A stretch of 64,000 nucleotides of DNA from positions 1 to 64,000 of the forward strand of contig CAINGK010000070.1 of the NCBI GenBank assembly GCA_903848465.1, read 5' to 3'. The notes beneath the pieces were generated by a model. That model saw nothing but the letters and a program-made list of their open reading frames with translations, ran no database searches and had not been told where the DNA came from. The translations under genes were made by a program, and so were the position numbers. Each line of letters starts with the position of its first letter. Position 1 is the stretch's first letter. This stretch comes from an uncultured Verrucomicrobiota bacterium. GTDB lineage: Bacteria > Verrucomicrobiota > Verrucomicrobiia > Verrucomicrobiales > Verrucomicrobiaceae. This document shows positions 43,438 through 52,152 of the stretch, piece after piece.

Positions 43438-43521
43438 GGCAGAGCACTGCTCTGATTATTCCGGCATTCTATCTCATCAGTGGTTAGAGCTTCTGGCTCA
43501 CCCACGTATTCGCTGACAACC

Positions 43522-44955
43522 ATGAGTGCCAGCCAACCTGTCTCGTCCCGTCGTCAGTTCCTTTCCCGCAGTGCCACCGCCGCTGCCGCCCTGGGATTCC
43601 CTGCCATCGTCAGTTCGCGTTCGCCGAACGATAAGATGAATCTCGTCTTCATCGGGGTCGGTGGACGCGGTGCGGCAAACATCAAGGAACTCACTGGGGT
43701 CGCACTGTACACGCCGCCGCGCGGTAAGGACGCCAAGCCCGATGCTGGCGCGCAGCCACCTCCGCCCATCGAGCCGCGTGAAAACGTCGTCGCTCTCTGC
43801 GATGTGAATGGAGAGAACCTCGACCGCGCAGGCACAGCGTTTCCCAAGGCGCAGAAGTTCCGCGACTTTCGCAAGCTGTACGATTCCGTCAGCGCTGGCG
43901 AGATCGACGCTGTCGTTATCAGCACCACCGAGCACACGCACGCCTATGCCACTCTTCCAGCGCTGCTGATGAAGAAGCCGGTGTACTGCGAGAAGCCTCT
44001 CTCCCACAATGTCGCCGAAGCACGCCTCATCACCGAGGCTGTAGCCAAAGCCGGTGTCGTCACACAGATGGGCACCCAAATCCACGGCATGCCAAACTAC
44101 CGCCGCGTGGTCGAATTGATTCAAAGCGGCGCGATCGGCAAAGTGACCGAGGCCCATGTGTGCGTTTCTCGCGCCTGGGGGCTGCAGAGCGAGGAAGACG
44201 CGAAGAAGAATGGTGACATCGTCCATGTTACTGCGCGCCCAGCATTGGGCGAGACACCACCACCGTATCTGGATTGGGATCTGTGGATCGGCCCTGCGCC
44301 GATGCGTCCTTACAACAGTGTCTATTTCCCCGGTCCAAAATGGTATCGCTGGTGGGACTTCGGCAATGGCACTATGTCCGACCTCGGCAGCCACTGGAAC
44401 GACCTCCCCTTCTGGGCGCTGAAACTCGATGCCCCGCTCAGCATCGAGGCCTTTGGCCCGCCACCGCATCCCGAGATCGCCCCGGCTTCGATGCACGCCG
44501 TTTATGAGTACGGTCCCCGTGGCGACATGCCTGCCTGCAAAATCCACTGGCATCAGGGGGCGGATAAACCCGACGTGTGGAAGAGCGATCCCTTCATCAG
44601 CAAGTGGAGCAGCGGTGTCCTCTTCATTGGCGACAAGGGCATGCTGCTCTCAGATTATGGCAAGCACGTCCTGCTCCCAGATACCACATTCAAAGACTTC
44701 CAGGCACCCAAGCCCTTCATCGCCGACTCACCCGGCCAGCACGCCGAATTCTTGGCCGCCATCCGCAATGGCACGCCCACCGGCAGCCCCTTTAGCTACG
44801 CTGGTCCACTCACCGAAGCCAACCACCTCGGCAACGTCGCCCACCGCGCTGGCGGCAAAATTCTCTGGGATGCGAAAGCCATGCGCATCACCAACAACGA
44901 GGACGCGAATCGTTTCCTGAGTCGTGTGCCGAGGGATGGTTGGAAGCTGGGTTGA
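43522..44955 (+). CDS. Gfo/Idh/MocA oxidoreductase, Tat-exported
   Basis: 477 residues from [21 protein letters not shown], with a twin-arginine motif. Rossmann motif [16 protein letters not shown] near residue 40; [17 protein letters not shown] near 133; Lys in [14 protein letters not shown] near 155. Unlike the other two copies there is an insert after the first strand ([20 protein letters not shown]). The C-terminal domain has [18 protein letters not shown] and [19 protein letters not shown]. The family is usually soluble and cytoplasmic; the exported version is typical of PVC bacteria. It follows the sulfatase across a repeat-filled gap. Confidence 0.92.
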   Translation: MSASQPVSSRRQFLSRSATAAAALGFPAIVSSRSPNDKMNLVFIGVGGRGAANIKELTGVALYTPPRGKDAKPDAGAQPPPPIEPRENVVALCDVNGENLDRAGTAFPKAQKFRDFRKLYDSVSAGEIDAVVISTTEHTHAYATLPALLMKKPVYCEKPLSHNVAEARLITEAVAKAGVVTQMGTQIHGMPNYRRVVELIQSGAIGKVTEAHVCVSRAWGLQSEEDAKKNGDIVHVTARPALGETPPPYLDWDLWIGPAPMRPYNSVYFPGPKWYRWWDFGNGTMSDLGSHWNDLPFWALKLDAPLSIEAFGPPPHPEIAPASMHAVYEYGPRGDMPACKIHWHQGADKPDVWKSDPFISKWSSGVLFIGDKGMLLSDYGKHVLLPDTTFKDFQAPKPFIADSPGQHAEFLAAIRNGTPTGSPFSYAGPLTEANHLGNVAHRAGGKILWDAKAMRITNNEDANRFLSRVPRDGWKLG

Positions 44956-44970
44956 GCACTCAATGCGTTT

Positions 44971-46227
44971 CTACGCAGCCGCCATCTCTTCGCGTTGCTT
45001 CCAACGCTGTTCGTGATTGAGCAGGGTGCGGAAGAAGTCTTCTTCCTTCTTGGGTTCCAAGGTGGTTTCGACCGGCAGGCTGAATTCGAGTTCTAGTCCG
45101 CGTGGTTCCAGATGACGTGCCTCGGCGGTGCCGCCATGCAGGTGCATGGTGACGTAGCAGGCCATCATGTTCACGCCAAAGTCATCCGGCTTGCGGCTAC
45201 GGGTGTAGAAGGGGTCAAACAGATTCACCGGCTTGTCCGCGCCTACCCAGACGCCAGTGTCACGTACAAACATCACCATGTGCTTCTGACCTTTCGCGTC
45301 TTGCCTGACACTCGCGCTGATGTGGATGCTGTCTCCCGGGCTGAGGTGCGTGAGTTCCTCCATGAAGATCAAACGCCACATCTGGCGGAAGCGCGCCCCA
45401 TGCACCGAGACTGGCGGCAGGCTGGGATCAATCGAGACTTCCACCTTGAGGTTCTTTTCCTTCATCTGCCCAGCAAACATTTCCAGCATTTCGTTGATCA
45501 CGCTGTGGAGATGGCATTGATCGTTGCGCTCCAACCGCTTGGAGTGCGAGGCTTCGGCCAGCCGCGCCAGCATGGACTGAATGCGTTCGAGCTGCGACTG
45601 CGCTTGATTCTGCACATCGATCCAAAATGAGGGGTCACGCGGGTGCGCACCGCCAATCTCTTCCATCAATTTCATCGGTGCCAGATCAATGAAAGCGCGC
45701 ACGACCGTGAGCGCATTGCGCAGATGATGGTTCAAACCTTCTGCTAGAATGCCCAGGCCAGAGACCTTGTCTGCGGAGAGCATGTTGCGCACAGATTCCG
45801 CTTTCTCTACCAGCAGCCGCTCGCGCTCAATAAGTGCGTGGTAATAGTCCAGCCCGTGCTTGATCACCGCGCTCAGTTCATCTGGATCCCAGGGCTTGTG
45901 CAGGTAGCGAAAGCAGCGCCCGGAGTTCACCGCGTCAACTGCGGCCTGATAATCCGTGTAGGCTGTGACGAGAATGCGAACGAGGTTGGGGTTGAGCTTG
46001 CGCGCATGCTCCATCAATTCAACACCGCTCGGCCCCGGCATGCGCTGGTCCGTGAGGAGTAGGCCAATCTGCGGACCGTAGTTTTGAAGAATGCGGTAGC
46101 CGTCCAGCGCATTGTTGGCGACGTGGATCGTGTACTCGTCACCAAAGATCTCTTTGAAGTAATGCAACGCCTTCTCCTCGTCATCGACGTAGAGAATGTG
46201 GTAGGGCGATAGCAGCGGACTCAGCAT
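44971..46227 (-). CDS. Response regulator with degenerate histidine-kinase output
   Basis: 418 residues. A receiver domain (about 10-125) has the acidic pair in YVDDEE, the phospho-acceptor Asp in LLLTDQRMPG and the Lys in YLHKPWD. After a linker comes a dimerisation-like helix with LAEGLNHHLRNALTVVRAF (a possible phospho-His near 165) and a HATPase-like domain to about 390. The ATP-binding boxes are poor: the N-box Asn is not kept (LIFMEELTH), the G1 box reads DTGVWV and the G2 box GVNMMA. It probably relays or modulates rather than phosphorylates. It follows the sensor kinase by 5 bases. Confidence 0.85.
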   Translation of the reverse strand: MLSPLLSPYHILYVDDEEKALHYFKEIFGDEYTIHVANNALDGYRILQNYGPQIGLLLTDQRMPGPSGVELMEHARKLNPNLVRILVTAYTDYQAAVDAVNSGRCFRYLHKPWDPDELSAVIKHGLDYYHALIERERLLVEKAESVRNMLSADKVSGLGILAEGLNHHLRNALTVVRAFIDLAPMKLMEEIGGAHPRDPSFWIDVQNQAQSQLERIQSMLARLAEASHSKRLERNDQCHLHSVINEMLEMFAGQMKEKNLKVEVSIDPSLPPVSVHGARFRQMWRLIFMEELTHLSPGDSIHISASVRQDAKGQKHMVMFVRDTGVWVGADKPVNLFDPFYTRSRKPDDFGVNMMACYVTMHLHGGTAEARHLEPRGLELEFSLPVETTLEPKKEEDFFRTLLNHEQRWKQREEMAAA

Positions 46228-46232
46228 CAGAT

Positions 46233-47678
46233 TCAGGTGTTTTCAGGTTTCTTCAGGCTCAGTGTGAACTGCGTATGACTGTCCGGCGCAGTGTCTATCT
46301 TCACTTCCCCGCCCATCTGCTGGATCATGCGGAAGCAAATGCTCAGGCCCAGGCCCATCCCCTGCCCCACCTGCTTGGTGGTGAAGAAGGGATCAAAGAT
46401 CTTCGAGAGATTCTCCTTGGGAATACCCATGCCATTGTCCCGCACGATCAAATCGACGCCGTTCTCGGTTTCACAGGCTTTGAGCCAGATGGTCGGCGTT
46501 GGTCGCCCTGCCAATGCGTCCAGGCTGTTCTGCACCAAATTGAGCAAAATCTGAATGAGGTAGTTTTCATCCCCCTGCGCGATGACGCTCGCCGGAATCT
46601 CATCCACCAGCAGCACTCCACGGTCTCCGACCTCTTTGGCCAGCAGACGCAGCGCCTTGCGTGCCGTTTCCTGCAAATGAATGGGTCGCGCACCACGGTT
46701 TTCTGGGTGCGCAAAGGTGCGCAGATCCGAAACAATGGCAGCCACACGGTCGATGCCCTCGCCGATGTCTTCAGCAATGCTGGTGAATGTTTCAGCGATT
46801 TCGGGCGGCAGCACTTTGCCCTTTTTCTTCAGCAGATAGATAGCCGATTTCACGTAGTTCAACGGATTGTTGATCTCATGCACGATCCCAGCGCTGAGTC
46901 GGCCGATGGAAGCCAGCTTTTCACTTTGATCGAGCTGCGCCTCGGTTTCGCGCAAGCGCTTCAGCGTGGCGGTGAGTTCTTCATTGCGTGCGGCCAGTTC
47001 TTCGCGCTGATCCTCCACTTTGCAGCGATTGGCGAACTCGCGCAGGCGGATCGCATGGTGCTGGCGGCTGCCGACATAGAGCACCACGCAATGCAGCAGG
47101 AGAAAGCCGGTGTTGTTCACGAAAATGCCCAGCGCCCGTGAATCGTCAGTGGTGTGCAGATTGGGCAGTGTGGCAGCAAAATAGGCAAGCACCACCAGAC
47201 CAAGCGTGATGCCGATCTCACGGAACGTCCAATGGAACACGAACGCCGTCGCCACGATGCATAACAACAGTCCCGCATAGTAGCCCGAGCCAGGATCGCC
47301 GCTCAGGTAGATCATGAAGCAGATCATGAGCGCTGGCAGCAGCGGCAGGATGATCGGGTAGGCGCGGCAGTATTTCCGCCCAAGTGATCCGTTCAACGCC
47401 AGCAGCAACGGAATGCAACTGGCCGCGCAGGCCAGACGTAGCACCAAGAACTGCCAGTAATCGGCTGGATACGCCATCCAGTCGAGGAAACTGCAGAGCG
47501 GCACGAGGATCATCACGAACCAAGCCCCCATCCGTGCATTGCGCAGGTTGAGCTCCATCTGCTCCTGCTCGAACCGGTTGGGTGCAGGCACAATTCCCTC
47601 TCCCCGTCCCAAGTTGGAACGGTCGGTGCTGGATGCAATCAGGGGCGAGCTGATCTCTGCCAGAGCGGCGAATGACAT
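46233..47678 (-). CDS. Membrane sensor histidine kinase
   Basis: 481 residues from MSFAALAEIS; an ATG 39 bases upstream is equally possible. Six membrane segments fill about 50-230 without a large periplasmic loop, so it may sense within the membrane. A coiled-coil (CKVEDQREELAARNEELTATLKRL) leads to the H-box AGIVHEINNPLN near 265, N-box LLNLVQNSLDAL, G1 DNGMGI, F-box FDPFFTTK and G2 GMGLGLSI, all intact. It resembles HWE/NtrB-like kinases in the H-box. It is the first gene of an operon with the response regulator, and divergent from glycerate kinase across an AT-rich gap. Confidence 0.92.
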   Translation of the reverse strand: MSFAALAEISSPLIASSTDRSNLGRGEGIVPAPNRFEQEQMELNLRNARMGAWFVMILVPLCSFLDWMAYPADYWQFLVLRLACAASCIPLLLALNGSLGRKYCRAYPIILPLLPALMICFMIYLSGDPGSGYYAGLLLCIVATAFVFHWTFREIGITLGLVVLAYFAATLPNLHTTDDSRALGIFVNNTGFLLLHCVVLYVGSRQHHAIRLREFANRCKVEDQREELAARNEELTATLKRLRETEAQLDQSEKLASIGRLSAGIVHEINNPLNYVKSAIYLLKKKGKVLPPEIAETFTSIAEDIGEGIDRVAAIVSDLRTFAHPENRGARPIHLQETARKALRLLAKEVGDRGVLLVDEIPASVIAQGDENYLIQILLNLVQNSLDALAGRPTPTIWLKACETENGVDLIVRDNGMGIPKENLSKIFDPFFTTKQVGQGMGLGLSICFRMIQQMGGEVKIDTAPDSHTQFTLSLKKPENT

Positions 47679-47829
47679 AATTACTATAAAATAATAATAA
47701 TTACGTCGATAAAGCAAGGTCTATTCAATGTTTTTTACAAATCTCTGACAGACTCAGACAGCCACCATTTGCGATTCAGAATGCACCCCAGCTTGGCAGT
47801 TCGCCACGTCTCGGCATCTTCCACGGCTC
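47679..47829. promoter_or_regulatory. AT-rich divergent promoter region
   Basis: A 151-base region between the sensor kinase and glycerate kinase genes. The part at 47680-47705 is built of TAATAATAATAATTAC-like words and is far richer in A/T than the rest of the window, suiting a promoter or nucleoid-protein site. If the longer kinase start at 47717 is used, part of it is coding. Confidence 0.4.
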
Positions 47830-48969
47830 ATGCGCATTCTCATCGCCATCGACAAGTTCAAAGGTTCCATCCCGGCTACCGTCGCTGCTCAAGCCATCGC
47901 CACGGCTCTTCAGCAAACCCTGCCGGAGGCCACCTGTGACCTGTGCCCCATCGCTGACGGGGGAGAAGGAACCGCTGAGGCCGTCGTCACCGCCTTGAAC
48001 GGCGAGTGGTGTGAAGCCGCCACTTTTGATGCGCAAAACCGCCCGGTCACCGCGCGCTACGGGCTCGTCCGCGCAGCGGGCCACCTAGAGGCCATCATGG
48101 AAATGAGCGCCGCTTCCGGCCTCGCCATGGTCAGCGATCTTCCGCTCAATCCGACCACCGCCAGCACCCACGGCACAGGTTTGATGTTGGAGGATGCCAT
48201 CGAACGCGGGGCGCAGCGCATCGTCATCGGCATCGGCGGGAGTGCCACCAATGATGCAGGCATTGGCATGGCGGCGGCACTGGGCTTCCGCTTTCTGGAT
48301 GCTGCGGGAGTGCCGCTGACCCCAATCATCGCCAACATGGATCGATTGGCAAAGATCGAAAAGCCTGCCCTTTCCTGCCCTGAAATCCTCGTTGCATGCG
48401 ACGTGAACAACCCGCTGCTCGGCCCTCACGGCTGCACCCGCATTTATGGCCCACAGAAAGGCGTGACGGACTTCGAGTTCTTTGAGAATCGACTGCAACA
48501 CCTCGCAGAAATCGCGAAACGGGATCTTGGTGTCGATCATCGCGACGTTCCCGGAGCAGGAGCCGCCGGAGGTCTCGGCTTTGGTCTTATGACTTTCTGC
48601 GGAGCCAAGCTCACCAGCGGCTTCGATTTGATCGCCGATCTGGTCCATCTGCGTGAACGCATCACCGCCGCCGATCTCGTCATCACTGGCGAAGGCCGGC
48701 TGGATGCCCAAACCCTCCATGGCAAAGGTCCCATGGGAGTTGCCGACATGGCCCGCGAACTCGGCAAACCCGTCGCCGCCTTCGCTGGAGCCATCGAAGC
48801 CGAAGACCAACTCCGCACCCGCTTCGACCTCCTTTGCGCCATCAAACCCCAGGAAATGCCCCTGGCCGAAGCCATGCAGCGCGGCCCCGAACTGCTGGCA
48901 GCAGCAGTCATCGCCCAAAGCCCCGCCATTCGCGACCTCTTGACCGGCCCCGTTGACCGTGCTCAGTGA
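47830..48969 (+). CDS. Glycerate kinase
   Basis: 379 residues of the GarK/GlxK family (glycerate 2-kinase type), which phosphorylates D-glycerate with ATP. Signatures are MRILIAIDKFKGSIPATVAAQAI, CPIADGGEGTAEAVV, STHGTGLMLEDA near 117, IGIGGSATNDAGIGMAAALGF near 137, CDVNNPLLGP near 195, GAGAAGGLGFGLM and ITGEGRLDAQTLHGKGPMGVA near 285. Glycerate arises from serine, glyoxylate or sugar-acid breakdown. Normal length, intact motifs. It precedes fabD by 48 bases in the same direction. Confidence 0.94.
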   Translation: MRILIAIDKFKGSIPATVAAQAIATALQQTLPEATCDLCPIADGGEGTAEAVVTALNGEWCEAATFDAQNRPVTARYGLVRAAGHLEAIMEMSAASGLAMVSDLPLNPTTASTHGTGLMLEDAIERGAQRIVIGIGGSATNDAGIGMAAALGFRFLDAAGVPLTPIIANMDRLAKIEKPALSCPEILVACDVNNPLLGPHGCTRIYGPQKGVTDFEFFENRLQHLAEIAKRDLGVDHRDVPGAGAAGGLGFGLMTFCGAKLTSGFDLIADLVHLRERITAADLVITGEGRLDAQTLHGKGPMGVADMARELGKPVAAFAGAIEAEDQLRTRFDLLCAIKPQEMPLAEAMQRGPELLAAAVIAQSPAIRDLLTGPVDRAQ

Positions 48970-49017
48970 TCCTTCCCACTCATTGAACAACCAGTCTCCC
49001 GTATCCAGCACCCTAGA

Positions 49018-49941
49018 ATGAACGCAGTCCTCCTCTTCGCCGGTCAAGGCGCACAAAAAGTCGGCATGGGCAAAGATCTTGCCGAAAGCTATCCCACCGT
49101 CCGCGCCCTCTTTGACCGGGCCGATGCCACCCTCGGCTACTCGCTTTCCAACATCATGTTTGAAGGCCCCATGGAGGAGCTGACCAAGACTTCCCGCTGC
49201 CAACCTGCCCTTTACGCCCACGGTCTGGCCATCCTCGAAGTGCTGAAGAGCAAGGTTCCCGCGCTCAACATCACCGCCACCGCCGGTCTTTCCCTTGGCG
49301 AATTCACCGCGCACGCCGCCGCTGGCACCTTCGACTTCGCCACTGGCCTCAACCTCGTTTTTCAACGTGGCAGCTTCATGGAAGAAGCCTGCAAAAACAC
49401 CAAGGGCTCTATGCTCGCCCTGCTCGGTGGTGAGGAATCTGCCATCCGCGAACTCGCCCAGGAATGCGATGTCGATGTCGCCAATCTCAATGCTCCCGGC
49501 CAGATCGTCCTCAGCGGCAGCGCCGAAGGTATTGCCGATGCAGCCGCCAAATCGAAGGACAAAGGCATCAAACGCGCCATTCCCCTGCCAGTCGCCGGAG
49601 CGTATCACAGCCGCCTGATGAAGTCCGCGCAAGACAAGCTCGCCGTAGCCCTCGCCGCCGCATCCATCCAAAGCCCCAAAGTTCCCGTCGTCTGCAATTT
49701 CGAAGCCCGACCCGTTTCCACTCCCGAGGAAATTCGCTCCACACTCACCAGCCAGGTCACCGGCAGCGTCCGTTGGGTCGAAAGCATGCAGCACCTCATC
49801 GCCGCAGGTCACACGACTTTCATCGAACTCGGCCCTGACGCCACCCTCGCCGGACTCATGGGCAAGATCGACAAATCCGTGAAGGTCATCAGCATCAAAG
49901 ATGCAGCCTCGCTGGATGCTGCCGTCGCCCAACTGCAATAA
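49018..49941 (+). CDS. fabD: Malonyl-CoA:ACP transacylase
   Basis: Moves malonyl from CoA to acyl carrier protein for fatty-acid synthesis; cytoplasmic. 307 residues: LLFAGQGAQKVGMGKDL at the start, catalytic Ser in AGLSLGEFTAH near residue 94, Arg in VFQRGSFMEEAC, the His in GAYHSRLM near 201, and the C-terminal ELGPDATLAGLM. The canonical GHSxGE reads GLSLGE; this Leu form occurs in other FabDs, so I do not treat it as loss of function. Other fab genes are not adjacent. The exported redoxin gene begins 4 bases after the stop. Confidence 0.94.
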   Translation: MNAVLLFAGQGAQKVGMGKDLAESYPTVRALFDRADATLGYSLSNIMFEGPMEELTKTSRCQPALYAHGLAILEVLKSKVPALNITATAGLSLGEFTAHAAAGTFDFATGLNLVFQRGSFMEEACKNTKGSMLALLGGEESAIRELAQECDVDVANLNAPGQIVLSGSAEGIADAAAKSKDKGIKRAIPLPVAGAYHSRLMKSAQDKLAVALAAASIQSPKVPVVCNFEARPVSTPEEIRSTLTSQVTGSVRWVESMQHLIAAGHTTFIELGPDATLAGLMGKIDKSVKVISIKDAASLDAAVAQLQ

Positions 49942-49945
49942 GACC

Positions 49946-50491
49946 ATGAAACACCTGCTTTGCGCGCTGCTGCTTCTCACCAGCATCGCCTCCGCACTCG
50001 AACTGCCTGCCACCGACGGTAAGAGCTACGATCCCACCGCTGCGGGTGAGAAGAAAGCCGTCGTGCTCTTCTTCGTCTCGCCGTTCTGCTCGACCACCAA
50101 GTCGTTCATGAAGGAGATCAACCAGATCACCGCCGATTACAGCGACCGCGTCGTCATTTACCTCGTGCACTCCGATCCCGAGATCACCAATGAAGTGGCG
50201 ATGGAGCATGCCATTCTCTCCGAGGTCAAAGCCACCGTGCTCCTCGACAAACAGCAAGCACTCGCAAAGCAGGTGCAGGCCAGAATCACACCTGAAGTCG
50301 TTGTCCTTTCTCCCAAGTCAGAGACACTTTACAAAGGCCGTATCAACGACCTCTACCTCGGCCCCACCAAGCGTCAGCGCGCCGCCACGAAGAAGGATCT
50401 GCGCGATGCACTCGATGCCGTCCTTGCAGGAAAGCCCGTTGCAACTCCACAACCTGAAGCGCAGGGCTGCAAGATCGGCGGCATGAAGTGA
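49946..50491 (+). CDS. Exported thioredoxin-fold protein lacking CxxC
   Basis: 181 residues with signal KHLLCALLLLTSIASA; the upstream in-frame part overlaps fabD. The redoxin fold shows AVVLFFVSPFCSTTKSFMKEI, where the usual CxxC reads CSTT, and later VKATVLLDKQQALAKQVQARITPEVVVLSPK. A C-terminal Cys (QGCKIGG) matches the tail of verrucomicrobial/planctomycete redoxin proteins. With one N-terminal Cys it could form a mixed disulfide or act as a peroxiredoxin-like enzyme. Convergent with the sulfatase gene, six bases apart. Confidence 0.75.
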   Translation: MKHLLCALLLLTSIASALELPATDGKSYDPTAAGEKKAVVLFFVSPFCSTTKSFMKEINQITADYSDRVVIYLVHSDPEITNEVAMEHAILSEVKATVLLDKQQALAKQVQARITPEVVVLSPKSETLYKGRINDLYLGPTKRQRAATKKDLRDALDAVLAGKPVATPQPEAQGCKIGGMK

Positions 50492-50497
50492 CCTGCG

Positions 50498-52099
50498 TCA
50501 CTCCTCCGCCTTCTTCCCTTTCCCTTTCTTTTTCGGTTCCGGCTTGGGTCCAGCCTGGGCAACGTATTCCTTCTCCAGTTTCTCCCAGCGTTCCGCCATC
50601 GCCTTCACTCGCTTCGGTTCTTTCGCAGCGAGATCATTCGACTCCGCACGATCCGTGGTCAGATCGTAAAGCTCCCAGGCATTGCCGTTGTCAGCAGCGC
50701 TGACGATCTTACAGTCTCCCTCACGCAGCGCACGATTACCAGAGTGGTGCCAGAACAAGAAGTCACGGCTGATCGTCTCATCCTTCGCAAATGCAGGCAC
50801 CAAGCTGCGTCCAGGAAGCGGCGGCGCGTTCTCCGGCATCACCGGCTTCTCTTCACCAGCCAGCGCGAGCAGCGTCGGCACCACGTCAATGACATGCCCC
50901 GGCGTGTGACGCAGTTCGCCCTTCGCTCGGATTCCCTGCGGCCAATGGGCGATGAACGGCGTGCTGATGCCGCCTTCATGGACCCAGATTTTGTGACGAC
51001 GGAACGGCGTGTTGGATACCGTCGATCCTCCCGGCCCGAGGCACAGATAAGACGCCGCCGCACCCATGGGCGCGTTTTTATCATGCCCGAGTCCGCGCAC
51101 CATGATCTCCGCACTCGCGCCGTTGTCAGAGAGAAAAAGAATGAGCGTGTCCTCATAGACATTCATCGCCTTCAACTGCGCCAGCACCCTTCCCACTTCC
51201 TGATCTAGACGATCAATCATCGCCGCATGGATGGCCTCCTTCGTGGCTTGAAAATCCTTCTGCTCCGATGTCAGGCTCTCCCACGGCACCGCATGCCGCG
51301 TCTCACCAGAACCAAGGATTTCTAGATCGCTCTCCTTGCCGCTCGGTGCGGTGATTTGCGATTCGGGATCGGACAAAGTCGTCGCGACCAGCCCCAGTTT
51401 CTTCTGCTGTTCAAATCGCGCTGCCCGGGTCTTAGGCCAACCTTGAGTGTAGGTGTCCTTGTATTTGGCAATGTCTTCCGGCAGCGCTTGAATCGGAAAG
51501 TGCGGTGCCGTGAATGCCACATAGCTGAAGAACGGTGTGCCCGCATGCTGCTGCGCGTGTTCCTTGAGAAAGTCGATCGCATGATCTGCAATCGCGATGC
51601 TCGAATACCACTGCCCTTCCGGCTCTGGCAGCGGCTTGTCATCCAATTCATGCCTTTGCGGATGGAAATGATTGTCCTGCCTCACCACATGATAGGAGTG
51701 GTTGAATCCAGCATCCGTCACGACACGCGGCGCATTGCCCACATGCCACTTGCCGGAGTGGTAGCTACGATACCCCAATGTCGCTAGCCGCTGCGGCAGC
51801 GTCCTCACCCACCCCGGAAACTTGCCATACTGCGGGTCCATCCCAATCTGCTGCGCATAATGCCCGGTCATGAGCACACTGCGCGTGGGCCAGCAGCGTG
51901 CTGTATTGTAAAACTGCGTGAAGCGCAACCCACCCGCCGCCAGTTTATCCAGATTCGGCGTCGCGATCTCACTTCCATAACAACCGAGATCCGAGTAGCC
52001 AAGGTCATCTGCGAGGATGATGACGAAATTGGGTTTCGACGGTGCAGCACTGAGCGTGACGCAGAAGAGAAGCAGGAAGAAAACAGACAGGCGGATCAT
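50498..52099 (-). CDS. Arylsulfatase-like sulfatase (type I)
   Basis: 533 residues from MIRLSVFFLLLFCVTLSAAP, a signal peptide; a 15-residue open frame lies before it. Metal motif IILADDLGYSDLGCYGSE near residue 27; modification site C69-W-P-T-R, the CWPTR variant seen in AtsA-like enzymes; SGKWHVG near 113; SDNGASAE near 343. The C-terminus is Lys-rich. It resembles Pseudomonas-type arylsulfatases (long form) more than the other three here. Formylglycine activation is required. It lies next to gyrA but on its own transcript as far as can be seen. Confidence 0.93.
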   Translation of the reverse strand: MIRLSVFFLLLFCVTLSAAPSKPNFVIILADDLGYSDLGCYGSEIATPNLDKLAAGGLRFTQFYNTARCWPTRSVLMTGHYAQQIGMDPQYGKFPGWVRTLPQRLATLGYRSYHSGKWHVGNAPRVVTDAGFNHSYHVVRQDNHFHPQRHELDDKPLPEPEGQWYSSIAIADHAIDFLKEHAQQHAGTPFFSYVAFTAPHFPIQALPEDIAKYKDTYTQGWPKTRAARFEQQKKLGLVATTLSDPESQITAPSGKESDLEILGSGETRHAVPWESLTSEQKDFQATKEAIHAAMIDRLDQEVGRVLAQLKAMNVYEDTLILFLSDNGASAEIMVRGLGHDKNAPMGAAASYLCLGPGGSTVSNTPFRRHKIWVHEGGISTPFIAHWPQGIRAKGELRHTPGHVIDVVPTLLALAGEEKPVMPENAPPLPGRSLVPAFAKDETISRDFLFWHHSGNRALREGDCKIVSAADNGNAWELYDLTTDRAESNDLAAKEPKRVKAMAERWEKLEKEYVAQAGPKPEPKKKGKGKKAEE

Positions 52100-52152
52100 G
52101 CAGCATCCAAACGGAGTGCATGATGACTTCCTACCTAAAATCAACCAATGGT

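Noticed and set aside
49018-49941. FabD with GLSLGE as an inactivated enzyme
   Set aside because: The Leu variant is found in other FabDs and the Ser, Arg and His are intact.
48085-50013. Reverse ORF of 642 residues
   Set aside because: Antisense to both glycerate kinase and fabD, which are intact and recognisable; no domain on this strand.
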